From the NCBI RefSeq assembly GCF_039645975.1, contig NZ_CP147918.1, forward strand, positions 1,488,001-1,552,000: a stretch of 64,000 nt of DNA. Direction: 5' to 3'. The translations under genes were made by a program, and so were the position numbers. This document shows, one piece after another, positions 9,070 through 19,357 of the stretch. Origin of the DNA: Sulfurimonas sp. HSL-1716 (lineage in GTDB: Bacteria; Campylobacterota; Campylobacteria; Campylobacterales; Sulfurimonadaceae). Each line of letters opens with the position of its first letter. Position 1 is the stretch's first letter. The notes under the pieces are model-generated. The model made no database searches. It saw only the letters and a list, made by a program, of their open reading frames with translations, and was not told where the DNA came from.

Positions 9070-10335
9070 TTAAGCGTCCAATGCCTGTTTCATATCTTCG
9101 ATAAGATCGGATATATCCTCAAGGCCGCAGCTGATACGGATAAGTCCCGCAGGTACGCCGCATGCGTCAAGCTCCGCCGGGCTCAACTGCTGATGGGTCG
9201 TTGAAGCGGGATGCGTGATGATCGATTTTGAATCGCCTATATTTACCACAAGCGAGTAGAGTTTCGTGGCATCCACGACTTTCACCGCCGCATCAAAACT
9301 CTCCAGTTCAAAACTTAAAAGTCCGCTGCATGCACCGCCGTCGAAATATTTCATCGCGTTCTCATAGTTTGCATTGCTTTTCAGCCCCGGATAATTCACT
9401 TTTTTGACCTTTGGATGCGCCTCCAAAAACTCTGCAAGCATCTGGGCGTTTTTCGAGTGTTCTCTCATACGAAGCGAAAGATGCTCGATCCCTTGAATAA
9501 AGAGCCATGAGTTAAAAGGAGAGACTACCGCACCCAGATCACGAAGCAGGCTGAGCCTTGCACGAAGCGTGAAGAGCGGCAGAGGCACATCGACATAAAC
9601 GAGACCATGATAAGAGTGATCAGGCTCGTTAAAGTGAGCATATCTCGGGTTTGCTTTTATCTTTTGCAAAAGTCCTTTTCTCTCTACCAAGATTCCGCCT
9701 ATCGCAAGTCCCTGCCCCGTCGTATATTTGCTTGCGCTGTGAACGACCACATCCGCTCCGCGCTCTAAAGGACGGCAGAGAACAGGCGTGGCCACCGTAT
9801 TGTCTACGACCGTGATAATATTGTAGCCGTCGGCGATCTTTGTGATTGCAGAAATATCCGCTACGTCGATACTCGGATTTGTAAGAGTTTCGAAAAATAT
9901 CACTTTTGTCTTCTCATCTACAAGTTTATGTACCTCCTCGGGATTATGGACATTAAAAAATCTTGCCTCGATACCAAAGCGTTTGAGCGTATGAGCGGTC
10001 TGCGTCAGTGTCCCTCCGTAAAGCTGCGAGGCACAGACGATATTGTCTCCCGCTTCGGCACAGTTTGCGATGGCGTAAAAAATAGCGCTCATACCGCTGG
10101 ATGTCGCAAGTGCGGCTTCTCCGCCTTCAAGCGCAGCAAAACGCTTTTCAAAGACATCGGTGGTCGGGTTGTTCAGACGCGTGTAGATATTTCCCAGCTC
10201 TTTAAGTGCAAAAAGATCAGCTGCATGTTTAGAATCGCGAAACTCATAAGCAGTGGTTTGATAGATAGGTACCGCCATAGTGCTTTGAGAGTCTTTGTCG
10301 TATCCTGCATGGAGAGCTTGTGTTTGTTGTTTCAT
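9070..10335 (-). CDS. metY: O-acetylhomoserine aminocarboxypropyltransferase (sulfhydrylase)
   Basis: A 421-aa PLP enzyme of the Cys/Met metabolism family. The PLP lysine sits in HSASKYTTGQG (near residue 205); the N-terminal signature QTTAYEFRDSKHAADLFAL and the C-terminal LVVNIGDSKSIITHPASTTH segment (about residues 350-375) are those of MetY rather than MetB/MetC. It converts O-acetylhomoserine plus sulfide to homocysteine, using the product of MetX encoded at the left end of the window. It is monocistronic with its own terminator. Confidence 0.93.
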   Translation of the reverse strand: MKQQTQALHAGYDKDSQSTMAVPIYQTTAYEFRDSKHAADLFALKELGNIYTRLNNPTTDVFEKRFAALEGGEAALATSSGMSAIFYAIANCAEAGDNIVCASQLYGGTLTQTAHTLKRFGIEARFFNVHNPEEVHKLVDEKTKVIFFETLTNPSIDVADISAITKIADGYNIITVVDNTVATPVLCRPLERGADVVVHSASKYTTGQGLAIGGILVERKGLLQKIKANPRYAHFNEPDHSYHGLVYVDVPLPLFTLRARLSLLRDLGAVVSPFNSWLFIQGIEHLSLRMREHSKNAQMLAEFLEAHPKVKKVNYPGLKSNANYENAMKYFDGGACSGLLSFELESFDAAVKVVDATKLYSLVVNIGDSKSIITHPASTTHQQLSPAELDACGVPAGLIRISCGLEDISDLIEDMKQALDA

Positions 10336-10503
10336 AGGAAGAAACCTCGTGATTTATAAATTTTTCCTATTTTATCAAAAAACAGATAAGAACATTGCCA
10401 ATCCTTAGTAACTTTAAAGTGTTACCTCGTTCACCGTTCAGTTAGAAAAGAGTATTAAAATTTGGTTGTACGAAATATTAAAACGCAAACAGGAGGTAAC
10501 ACT

Positions 10504-10986
10504 ATGAAAGTTATTCACTCGACTTTGATAGCGGCAATTCTAGGTGGGCTTTTAGTAAGTGCAAACGCGCAAGAACAAAAACCTATGAACGATCCTTTTT
10601 ACAATGATTTTGTAAAACTGCAAAAGGATATGGACAGTATGTTTGTAAACTTTCATCAGAAGTATTTCAGCGATGACAAGTTTTTCAGCCAAATGAAAAT
10701 ATCCGCAAAAAGCGACTTTAAAGACGACGGCAAAAAATATGTCATCAAGATGGACCTTCCGGGATTTGAAAAATCAAACATAGACGTAAAAGCAAAAGAC
10801 GGAATCATCAATATCAAAGCCAAAAACGACATGGACACCCAAAAGAAAGATGAACATTTTTATGAAAGAGAACGTTATACAGGCTCTGTATACAGAAGCT
10901 TTTCCCTTCCAAAAAATGCAGATACTTCAAAGCTGAAAACCGACTATAAAAACGGCGTCTTGACGATAGACATCCCGAAAACATAG
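10504..10986 (+). CDS. Hsp20/alpha-crystallin small heat-shock protein with signal peptide
   Basis: A 160-aa protein from the ATG at 10504, chosen because AGGAGGT ends 6 nt before it. Residues 1-22 form a Sec signal peptide ending SANA/QEQ, so the product should be periplasmic, which is unusual for this normally cytoplasmic family. The alpha-crystallin domain (about 60-160) shows the strand pattern YVIKMDLPGFEKSNIDVKAK and the family's GVLTIDIPK end; the usual C-terminal I-x-I tail is missing. It may hold unfolded periplasmic proteins. Sec export is inferred from sequence only. Confidence 0.85.
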   Translation: MKVIHSTLIAAILGGLLVSANAQEQKPMNDPFYNDFVKLQKDMDSMFVNFHQKYFSDDKFFSQMKISAKSDFKDDGKKYVIKMDLPGFEKSNIDVKAKDGIINIKAKNDMDTQKKDEHFYERERYTGSVYRSFSLPKNADTSKLKTDYKNGVLTIDIPKT

Positions 10987-10990
10987 ACTT

Positions 10991-11013
10991 TATCCCCCTC
11001 CCCCACGGGGATA
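10991..11013 (+). terminator. Possible terminator after the Hsp20 gene
   Basis: TATCCCC (10991-10997) and GGGGATA (11007-11013) form a 7-bp stem just after the stop. The T-run appears only about 16 nt later, so termination may be weak. Confidence 0.4.
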
Positions 11014-11101
11014 AACCCTGCAAATCCTTTTTTTCTTCATTGTAATTGATATGTAACAAACTAAAAATATAATCTTAAAAATCAAAAATCGGTGCAACAT
11101 T

Positions 11102-11992
11102 TTGAAAAATACCGCATTCAAATCCGTGTTTAAACAGTTCAAAAAAAAGTTTAAACGACTCGACCTGAAAACAGACGACACAAAACTGAAAAAATCATAT
11201 AAAGAACTCGAAACCGCTTACAACAAACTAGAAGATTACAAAGGTGTACTGGAAAAAAAAGTGCAGCAGGAGATAAAAAAACGACTGGAACATGAGCTTT
11301 TGATGCTTGAGAAGACCAGATTTGTGACTATGGGAGAGATGATGGACGCAGTTGCACATCAATGGGTACAGCCGATCACGCTGATCTCCATGTATGTAGA
11401 TACTTTGAAATATGAGATCAGAGAGGACAAAATAAACAAAGACTATTTTATCGAACTTTTAGAATCGATAGACAAGCAAAAAGATTATATGGATTCAACG
11501 CTAAACGAGTTCAGAAATTTTTTGAACCCGCTCAATGAAGAGGTAACATTTGAACTCAACAAAACGGTAAAGAAATCTTTGAATCTACTCAAAGAGGAGT
11601 TCGATCTAAACGGCATAGAACTCTCGTTTAAAAAATCCGACGAACTTTTCATCAAAGGTAACGGCAAAGAGATCCAGCATGTGATCATCAACATATTAAA
11701 TAACGCAAAAGATGCTTTCAAGCTGAGAAATATAAGCGGCTGCCGTATTAACATATCCGTAAAACAAAAGGATTCCACTGTGTCTCTGCTCATAGACGAC
11801 AACGCAGGCGGCATCGACGAGCTGATGCTCGATAAGATATTTCATCCCTACGTGACGACAAAAAAAGCTTTTGGAGGTTCGGGAATCGGGCTGTATATGA
11901 GTCAGCTTATCATGCAAAAGCACAATGCCGACATAAGCGTACAAAATCATGAGAACGGAGCAAGGTTCTCACTCGACTTTCATAAACAATAG
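11102..11992 (+). CDS. Cytosolic sensor histidine kinase without sensor domain
   Basis: A 296-aa kinase from a TTG start; no better ATG exists before the catalytic part. Residues 1-70 are a basic coiled coil with no membrane helix or PAS/GAF domain. The H-box is MDAVAHQWVQPI with the phospho-accepting His near residue 85. Then come the N-box NILNNAKDA, the G1 box DDNAGGI and the G2 box GGSGIGLYMS of the ATPase domain. It should phosphorylate the receiver protein encoded 23 nt downstream. The input signal probably comes from a partner protein via the coiled coil. Confidence 0.88.
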   Translation: MKNTAFKSVFKQFKKKFKRLDLKTDDTKLKKSYKELETAYNKLEDYKGVLEKKVQQEIKKRLEHELLMLEKTRFVTMGEMMDAVAHQWVQPITLISMYVDTLKYEIREDKINKDYFIELLESIDKQKDYMDSTLNEFRNFLNPLNEEVTFELNKTVKKSLNLLKEEFDLNGIELSFKKSDELFIKGNGKEIQHVIINILNNAKDAFKLRNISGCRINISVKQKDSTVSLLIDDNAGGIDELMLDKIFHPYVTTKKAFGGSGIGLYMSQLIMQKHNADISVQNHENGARFSLDFHKQ

Positions 11993-12015
11993 ATCTTGTT
12001 TCAAAGGAGTTTTAC

Positions 12016-12378
12016 GTGAAATCCGTAGTAATTATAGACGATAATCCGGACATGACCATGATGCTAGAAAGGTTCTTTAAAAGATTTGACAAGAACAATA
12101 TAAAGACCTTTAACAACCCTTTTAAGGCATTGGAGTACATTCAAAGCGAAAAAGTGGATTTTGTCTTGTCCGACATCACTATGCCAAATATGGACGGACT
12201 CGAGCTTTTACAAAACGTAAAAGCTTTAAAAAATCCGCCGAAAATGATCATGATGACGGCGCAATCGACTTTGGACAGAGTTCTAAAAAGTCATAGATAC
12301 GAAGCTCATGATTTTATGATCAAGCCTCTGGATCTAAACAGGCTTGAGAAAAGGATCAAAGAACTGCTTGAAGCTTAA
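12016..12378 (+). CDS. Single-domain response regulator (CheY-like receiver)
   Basis: A 120-aa receiver domain with the acidic pair in VVIIDDNPDM, the phosphorylated Asp in FVLSDITMPNMDG (near residue 56), Thr in MMTAQS and Lys in MIKPLDL. There is no output domain, so it acts by protein contacts or as a phosphorelay. The GTG start follows AAGGAG by 6 nt. It pairs with the kinase just upstream. Its stop overlaps the convergent proB stop by 4 nt. Confidence 0.9.
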   Translation: MKSVVIIDDNPDMTMMLERFFKRFDKNNIKTFNNPFKALEYIQSEKVDFVLSDITMPNMDGLELLQNVKALKNPPKMIMMTAQSTLDRVLKSHRYEAHDFMIKPLDLNRLEKRIKELLEA

Positions 12379-13136
12379 CTGTTTTTAAAAAGAGTCCCTT
12401 TGTTGTGAATACCCTCCATCAAAAACTCCTTTGCCGTTGAAAGGTCATAACCGCTGCACAGGAACATCTTTCTATTTTTGTCAAGCAGATATTTTGCCGC
12501 TTTTAATTTTGTGACTATCCCGCCTGTGGCAAATTCGTTGTTTGGCGTATGTGTTGCTTCTAAAGCACACTCGTCTATACTGTTTACCACCTTTAAAAGC
12601 TTCGCGTCCTTGTTTTCATGCGGATTTGAATCATAATAACCGTCTATGTCACTTAAAATAACGAGCATATCGGAATTCGTATGATGCGCAACATGTGCTG
12701 AAAGCTGATCGTTATCTCCAAACACCTGATCGGGCGTGGTAGATATATCGTTTTCATTGATGATAGGCAGTATGCCGTTTTCCAGTGTCGTGTCTATGAT
12801 CTGGCTGAATATCTCGGTTCTTTTTCTTGAATCGAAATCATCCTCGGTTAAAAGTATTTGTGAGATATCCACTTCAAAAGTGTCAAACTTTTTTTTGTAA
12901 CTGCTCATAAGAATAGGCTGTCCGACCGATGCCAGGACTTTTTTACCTATCTGCTTTTTTCTGTCAAGTTTCAAAGCGGTATATCCGGCAGCCACCGCAC
13001 CGGAGGTCACTAGGATAACGTCATATTTTTCTATGAGCTCGGCTATGAACGTGACAAGCTTGAGCATCCTTACCTTAGCTATACTGTTTGACTCCGTTAA
13101 AACCCCGCTTCCGACTTTTATTACAACTCTTTTCAT
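12375..13136 (-). CDS. proB: Glutamate 5-kinase, short form without PUA domain
   Basis: A 253-aa amino-acid kinase starting VVIKVGSGVLTES. It shows the VTSGAVAAGY, LSDIDGYYDSNP and TGGIVTKLKAAK (near residue 215) motifs of glutamate 5-kinase. It catalyses the first step of proline synthesis, glutamate to gamma-glutamyl phosphate. The C-terminal PUA domain found in enterobacterial ProB (about 367 aa) is absent. Start overlaps the end of the RDD gene by 4 nt. proA is not in the window. Confidence 0.92.
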   Translation of the reverse strand: MKRVVIKVGSGVLTESNSIAKVRMLKLVTFIAELIEKYDVILVTSGAVAAGYTALKLDRKKQIGKKVLASVGQPILMSSYKKKFDTFEVDISQILLTEDDFDSRKRTEIFSQIIDTTLENGILPIINENDISTTPDQVFGDNDQLSAHVAHHTNSDMLVILSDIDGYYDSNPHENKDAKLLKVVNSIDECALEATHTPNNEFATGGIVTKLKAAKYLLDKNRKMFLCSGYDLSTAKEFLMEGIHNKGTLFKNS

Positions 13137-13633
13137 ATTTTCCTTTCATCTTCATCGTAAATAACAGCTGTTCCCGCCAAAAGGTCATGGAACGCTCTTT
13201 TATCTTTTCGAAATGCAACCATTAAAAATCCAAGTAAAAATGGAATTGTCGAGATGACATACCCTAAAGAACGGGTAATTGCTTGTTTGTTCGTTATATC
13301 ATCAAATGTTTTTGCATCTACTATCTTAATTTTAACTATCTTCTTACCGGGAGTGGCACCGCGCCAGCTTCTCCAAAAAACGATAGTCACAACTAAAACC
13401 GATATCTCAAAAACGAGTTCCCAGCTAAAAGAAGTCTTGGGCTGATGAGCAAGTGCCGCCTGTGCGTTTCCGTTCATCGCGTAGATCATATTTTGCTTAT
13501 AAAGAGAGAGATCAAACCAGTTGCCGTCACTTAAAAAGTAGATGACGACTGCTACGGGCAGAGCCAAAAAGAGAGTATCTAAAAAAGAGGCGGTAAATCT
13601 TACCCAAAAACCTGCGTATTTTATATTATCCAT
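13133..13633 (-). CDS. RDD-family membrane protein
   Basis: A 166-aa protein with three hydrophobic helices. The RDD pattern is visible as YAGFWVRFTASFLDTLFLAL (Arg and Asp in helix 1), WRGATPGKKIVKIKIVDA in the middle and KDKRAFHDLLAGTAVIY at the end. RDD proteins are small membrane proteins of largely unknown role; some act in ion transport. It is co-transcribed with proB (4-nt overlap). Confidence 0.85.
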   Translation of the reverse strand: MDNIKYAGFWVRFTASFLDTLFLALPVAVVIYFLSDGNWFDLSLYKQNMIYAMNGNAQAALAHQPKTSFSWELVFEISVLVVTIVFWRSWRGATPGKKIVKIKIVDAKTFDDITNKQAITRSLGYVISTIPFLLGFLMVAFRKDKRAFHDLLAGTAVIYDEDERKI

Positions 13634-13686
13634 ATGCCGATCTTTTACGTTGCCGGCATCCGCTCATAAGAGCGGATGCCTTAAAA

Positions 13687-15171
<1,485 letters not shown>

Positions 15172-15273
15172 TTAAAATTATGCGATTATAACTTTTTTGT
15201 GGTTAAAAACAGGTAAAGGAATTTACGCGCCCGCTTCTTTAAGCAAGCCGTACCTGTATATCTCGCCTTATGA

Positions 15274-17175
15274 TCAAAAATCGCTGCTAAAAGCGAATTT
15301 TTTCTCATAAAACAGTTTCAGACAGGTATCCACCGCCGCAGAATCATACAAGCTCCCTTTTCCGCGCTTTATCTCGTCCAGCGCAGCCTCGATGCCTAAA
15401 GAGGGGCGGTAAGGACGGTGCGAAGACATCGCCTCGACGACATCTGCCAAAGCGACGATCTTGGATTCTATCAGGATCTCATCGCCTTTTAAACCCTGAG
15501 GATATCCCGTTCCGTCGATCTTTTCATGATGCTGCAAGATGATATCGGCGATAGGCCACGGAAATTTGATCTCCTTTAAGATATCGTACCCCGTTTGGGG
15601 GTGCATCTGGATCAGCTTATACTCCAATTCGTTGAGTCTTGTAGGTTTGGAAAGTATCTCCGCGGGAACATGGATCTTGCCGAGATCGTGGATCATTGCC
15701 GCAAAGCTGATGCCTTTGATCTGATCTTCGGATAAGCCCATTTCAGAGGCGATGGCAACCGCAAGCTCGCTTACACGGCGTTGATGTCCCGCAGTGTAAG
15801 GGTCTCGCGCTTCTAACGTCGCAGCAATAGTCTGGATCGATTGTTCAAGACTCTCTCTTAAAAGCAGAGCCTGCCGTTCATGCTCGATACGCACCCTAAG
15901 CGTGATGATGCCGTAAGCCAGATCGCTTGCCAGCTCTTCGAGCAGTTTAACTTCATCATCGTCAAAAGGCTCCGCTTCGGTCGAGTAGATCGTCAATGTA
16001 CCGAAACTACCCTCTTTATCGATCAGCGGAAGCGCAATGTTTGAAGAAAATCCCCGTGAAGAGACAGCTTCTTCCCAGCCTTTTATGCTGCATTTGCCGC
16101 CCAGATCCCTGCATATCTGAGTCTTTGACTCCCGTATCGCCTTTGAGATGGGAAACTGTCCGTTCTCGTTATCGCCCCAGCTGGGTTCTCCTTCCCAAAA
16201 GTAGCTTTTCTGCAAGCCGGACCATGCCTTTGGAACAATGCTTTTTGCATCATTGTTTTGAGCATAACAGACCATCGCCAGATTGTAGCCGCCTTTCTCC
16301 ACGATAATATCCGTAACGGATTGTAAAAGTTCCTCTTCGTTCGTCGCGCGCACCAATGCCAGATTTCCCGCGGAGAGAGTTCTTAGAGCCCTGTTGGCGC
16401 GATTAAGCGAGATCTCTGCTTCCCTGCGCTCGGTAATGTCGCGGTCAATACCGCGATATCCCAAAAGCTCTCCCTCTTCGTTAAAAAACGGAATACCGCT
16501 TGTTTCCATCGTCACGGCGTGTCCGTCTTTGTGGATCATGGTATTTTCCAAGGCGACCATCTCCGAACGTTTTTTGACTATGTCTTGAAAAACAAGACTT
16601 AACCTTTGTGCTTCTTCGGAAAGCATAAATTCAAAAGGCGTCCTGCCGAGCAGTTCGTCAGGTTCATATCCGATGAGAGTTCTTGACTGAGGGCCGACAT
16701 AGGTGTACCTTCCATTTTTATCGACCTCCCATATCCAGTCGCTCACAGACTCTACGATGACACGGAACTTTTCCTCGCTTTCGCGCAAAGACATCTCCAT
16801 CTTCTTGTATTTCGTAACGTCTTCGAGCGTATGCATCGAGTAGAGATACTCACCGTTCTTATTTGTCAGAGAATACGCAAAAGAACGAAAAGTAGTATCG
16901 CCTACTTGTATCTCCTCTTCACTGCCCCTTGTGCCGGGATTTTCCAGCCCTTCTTGACAGCTGCGGATCGGCGCATCGGACTTTGGAAATACCTCGAAAT
17001 ATTTTTGACCTATGATCTCTTTAAACGGACGCCCCGCATATGTCTGATACGCTTTATTGCAGCGCAGTATGCGAAAATCGTCATCATGCATAAAGATCGC
17101 ATCTTTAAAAGAATCCAGTGCGCACATCCACTCCTGGTGTGCATGTTCGATCTTTTCGCACGTCATTTCACTCAT
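15274..17175 (-). CDS. PAS-PAS-GAF-HD-GYP cyclic-di-GMP phosphodiesterase
   Basis: A 633-aa cytosolic signalling protein. Order: PAS (about 15-130), PAS with PAC (about 135-255, ending GYRGIDRDITERREAE), GAF (about 260-430) and HD-GYP (about 445-625). The phosphodiesterase shows HDLGKIHVPAEIL and HHEKIDGTGYPQGLKGDEI, so metal-binding and GYP residues are intact and it should hydrolyse cyclic di-GMP. PAS/GAF domains sense an unknown cue. The ATG at 17175 overlaps the stop of the secreted-protein gene upstream (TGATG); a GTG one codon earlier is the alternative. Confidence 0.9.
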   Translation of the reverse strand: MSEMTCEKIEHAHQEWMCALDSFKDAIFMHDDDFRILRCNKAYQTYAGRPFKEIIGQKYFEVFPKSDAPIRSCQEGLENPGTRGSEEEIQVGDTTFRSFAYSLTNKNGEYLYSMHTLEDVTKYKKMEMSLRESEEKFRVIVESVSDWIWEVDKNGRYTYVGPQSRTLIGYEPDELLGRTPFEFMLSEEAQRLSLVFQDIVKKRSEMVALENTMIHKDGHAVTMETSGIPFFNEEGELLGYRGIDRDITERREAEISLNRANRALRTLSAGNLALVRATNEEELLQSVTDIIVEKGGYNLAMVCYAQNNDAKSIVPKAWSGLQKSYFWEGEPSWGDNENGQFPISKAIRESKTQICRDLGGKCSIKGWEEAVSSRGFSSNIALPLIDKEGSFGTLTIYSTEAEPFDDDEVKLLEELASDLAYGIITLRVRIEHERQALLLRESLEQSIQTIAATLEARDPYTAGHQRRVSELAVAIASEMGLSEDQIKGISFAAMIHDLGKIHVPAEILSKPTRLNELEYKLIQMHPQTGYDILKEIKFPWPIADIILQHHEKIDGTGYPQGLKGDEILIESKIVALADVVEAMSSHRPYRPSLGIEAALDEIKRGKGSLYDSAAVDTCLKLFYEKKFAFSSDF

Positions 17176-17729
17176 CACTTCACTCCCAGTATCCCTTTTG
17201 GACAGTTTTTAAGTCTTGTATCGCAAAGCTGAACTTGTCTCAGGTACCGCATCGTACCTGTTATCTGCGCTTCATCAGGTTTCATGGCAAAAGCTTTTTG
17301 GATCGCATAAAAACTATCGTTGCCTTTTATCGCTTTTATCCATGTATATTCCTCTTTATGGGAGATCTTGCTTTTTGGACAGTAAAGCATTATCAGTGCA
17401 TAGTCATAGCCGTTTTCTTTGCCTTCGGATATGACTTTCGTATAGCTCTGCTTACACTCTTTTTGCCACATCTCTTTCATATTGGCGATATACTCGTTTG
17501 CACTTATGGGCAGGTTTTTGTGGTAGATGCTCACGGTGAGCATCTGCGACCAGTCTTTTACGCTCTCGGTCTTTGGCACGAATTCCGCAAAAGAAAGAGA
17601 ACTTTTCGGATTGTACGCTTTGTATCCTACTTTAAAATCATGAGGCATACCAAATAGAATATTTTCATCTTTCAGGCCTTTTGAAAAACTAAAAACTACC
17701 AACGTGATCAATAAAAAAACTACACGCAT
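17175..17729 (-). CDS. Secreted protein of unknown function
   Basis: A 184-aa protein with a 16-residue hydrophobic signal peptide (MRVVFLLITLVVFSFSKG) and no other membrane helix, so probably periplasmic. It holds four cysteines (KECKQS, LYCPKS, QLCDTR and KNCPKG), two near the C-terminus, that could form disulfides. No family recognised. It is immediately upstream of, and coupled to, the HD-GYP gene, so it could be a periplasmic partner, but the kinase-like protein has no membrane anchor to receive such a signal. Confidence 0.65.
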   Translation of the reverse strand: MRVVFLLITLVVFSFSKGLKDENILFGMPHDFKVGYKAYNPKSSLSFAEFVPKTESVKDWSQMLTVSIYHKNLPISANEYIANMKEMWQKECKQSYTKVISEGKENGYDYALIMLYCPKSKISHKEEYTWIKAIKGNDSFYAIQKAFAMKPDEAQITGTMRYLRQVQLCDTRLKNCPKGILGVK

Positions 17730-17793
17730 CTTCTGCTCCTTCTTGAATTTGCCTATATTCTAACACAAAGAAAGAAAAAAACGATAAAACGGG

Positions 17794-18291
17794 TTAAAAC
17801 CTTTTGATACATTCATAATTCGCGCCATTAGGATGCCTATGACTCTGTATCAGTTCAAAAACATTATCCACCCTGCCCAGCTCTTTTTTGTCATAACTTC
17901 GAAGCATCTTTTCAAAAGCCGCTTTATTTTCGACGGATTTTACCCGCATCAATGTTACGTGAGCCGTGAATTGTTTTGTCCCGCCCAGAGAAAAAGCATC
18001 GTTTAGAGATGCGACAAGCGAGGTTAGTTCTGAACTCTCGCTTTTTGCGTAAAATATTTTGTTAGATGTAAAATAATCCAGTCCGCAGAGTTTAAAAGAG
18101 TTGATAGGTACAAGAAGCGGCGGAACTCTTTCAAGCAGTTCTTCGATGCTGAACTTGTTAGCAAAGAAACCGACAGTGACGTGCAGATTTTCAATCGGAG
18201 TCCAGCGTCCTGTGACGAGTCCGCCAAAATCGCTTTGAATCTTTTCATAATCGTTCAACTGTGCTTTTAAGGACAGGAACAGAGGATTCAT
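17794..18291 (-). CDS. thpR: RNA 2',3'-cyclic phosphodiesterase
   Basis: A 165-aa member of the 2H phosphoesterase superfamily. Both catalytic motifs are present: ENLHVTVGFF (H-x-T near residue 37) and FTAHVTLMRV (near residue 117). The enzyme opens 2',3'-cyclic phosphates and can reversibly form 2'-5' linkages in tRNA halves. The start overlaps the stop of the 84-aa gene upstream by 1-4 nt, so the two are translated together. Confidence 0.87.
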   Translation of the reverse strand: MNPLFLSLKAQLNDYEKIQSDFGGLVTGRWTPIENLHVTVGFFANKFSIEELLERVPPLLVPINSFKLCGLDYFTSNKIFYAKSESSELTSLVASLNDAFSLGGTKQFTAHVTLMRVKSVENKAAFEKMLRSYDKKELGRVDNVFELIQSHRHPNGANYECIKRF

Positions 18292-18545
18292 CAGATCTCG
18301 TTATCTTTCCAAGCCGTCACCGCTTCGATGAGCGTTTCAAAACCGCCGACTTTTCCGATAATGAACACCTCGTCAAAAACATAGCAGCAGACGTTGCCGT
18401 TTGGTTCCAGCATAAAGATCGCATACTCGTCGTCACGTACATCTTTTGAGATCACCCGCATACCGTCGACCATGTCGTTAAGTTCGACTATCGCGTCATA
18501 CTCGACATCAAGCAGTTGTTTGCCGTTACTCGTATATACAGCCAT
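18291..18545 (-). CDS. Conserved-looking hypothetical protein, 84 aa
   Basis: An acidic 84-aa cytosolic protein, probably all-beta with a C-terminal helix (VGGFETLIEAVTAWKDNEI). It has two adjacent cysteines in GNVCCYVFDE. No recognisable domain. It precedes thpR with overlapping stop and start, the only functional hint. The start ATG is 12 nt after an AAGGGAT-type site. Confidence 0.6.
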   Translation of the reverse strand: MAVYTSNGKQLLDVEYDAIVELNDMVDGMRVISKDVRDDEYAIFMLEPNGNVCCYVFDEVFIIGKVGGFETLIEAVTAWKDNEI

Positions 18546-18647
18546 TTGTATCCCTTGAAATCATTTTAGACAGAGTAAGCAAGATGTATTCTCAAAGTGA
18601 AAAGAGGTGCTATAATGACACTGTTTCTTTAATAAGGATATAAAAAA

Positions 18648-18683
18648 ATGTCATCTCTTCATCATTTGCGGCATATCAGATGA
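18648..18683 (+). CDS. Leader peptide ORF, 11 aa, before the LysE-type exporter
   Basis: An ATG at 18648 preceded by AAGGA encodes MSSLHHLRHIR and stops at TGA (18681-18683), overlapping the exporter's ATG by 4 nt. The exporter has no good ribosome site of its own, so this short ORF may set up translational coupling. Three His and two Arg among 11 residues is suggestive for a gene whose family exports basic amino acids, but no attenuator hairpins were established. Confidence 0.4.
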   Translation: MSSLHHLRHIR

Positions 18684-19282
18684 TAGTATCTTTTAGCGAA
18701 GGGTTTTTACTGGGTCTTGGCGCCGCCATCCCTTTGGGTCCCATCAACATCCTCATCATGAACAACGCCTTAAAAAGCTACAAGGCGGGGGTTGCTCTTG
18801 GTTTTGGAGCCATGAGCGCGGATATACTTTATCTGTCTTTAATCCTAGCCGGATTTCTCAAACTTTTCAACAACCCGACGCTTTTAAATATCATAGGGAT
18901 TCTCGGGAGCTCTTTTTTGCTCTATCTTGCATACGACATTTACAAGAACAGGGCGAAAAAAATAAAACTGCACACCCAGCCTGTCCCGATCAAGAATCTC
19001 TCCAAGATCTATATGCAAGGGCTGTTGTTAACGCTTCTAAATCCCTACACCGTCGTATTTTGGTTTAGTATCGCGGGCTATGCCGCAACGAAAAACCTAA
19101 ACACCGGTTTTACCATACTGGGCATGATCAGCGCCATCACTCTTTGGACAACTTTAATGCCCTATCTGGTTCACAGGACAAAGCACAAAATATCTCAAAG
19201 TGTTTCAACCTATCTCAGCATTTTTTCGGCACTCATTCTGTGCGGGTTTGCTTTCTCACTTTTTGTACATGTAATTTTTTAA
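18680..19282 (+). CDS. LysE/RhtB-family amino-acid exporter
   Basis: A 200-aa membrane protein with about six hydrophobic helices. The N-terminal signature FLLGLGAAIPLGPINILIMN contains the family's G-x-x-x-x-x-P-G-P segment, and the second half has LLTLLNPYTVVFWFSIAG with the conserved N-P. LysE proteins export lysine, arginine, homoserine or threonine by proton exchange; the substrate here cannot be told. A TATAAT box at 18611-18616 serves the gene and its 11-aa leader. Confidence 0.85.
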   Translation: MIVSFSEGFLLGLGAAIPLGPINILIMNNALKSYKAGVALGFGAMSADILYLSLILAGFLKLFNNPTLLNIIGILGSSFLLYLAYDIYKNRAKKIKLHTQPVPIKNLSKIYMQGLLLTLLNPYTVVFWFSIAGYAATKNLNTGFTILGMISAITLWTTLMPYLVHRTKHKISQSVSTYLSIFSALILCGFAFSLFVHVIF

Positions 19283-19316
19283 ACTGCCAAAAATACTAAA
19301 AAATAAAGGGTATAAA

Positions 19317-19333
19317 TCCAAGCAAAGCTTGGA
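19317..19333. terminator. Hairpin between convergent lysE-type gene and gatA
   Basis: TCCAAGC and GCTTGGA form a perfect 7-bp stem with an AAA loop between the two convergent stops. There is no run of T on either side, so termination strength is doubtful. Confidence 0.4.
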
Positions 19334-19357
19334 AATAAAAGAAGTCAAAGAGAAAGA

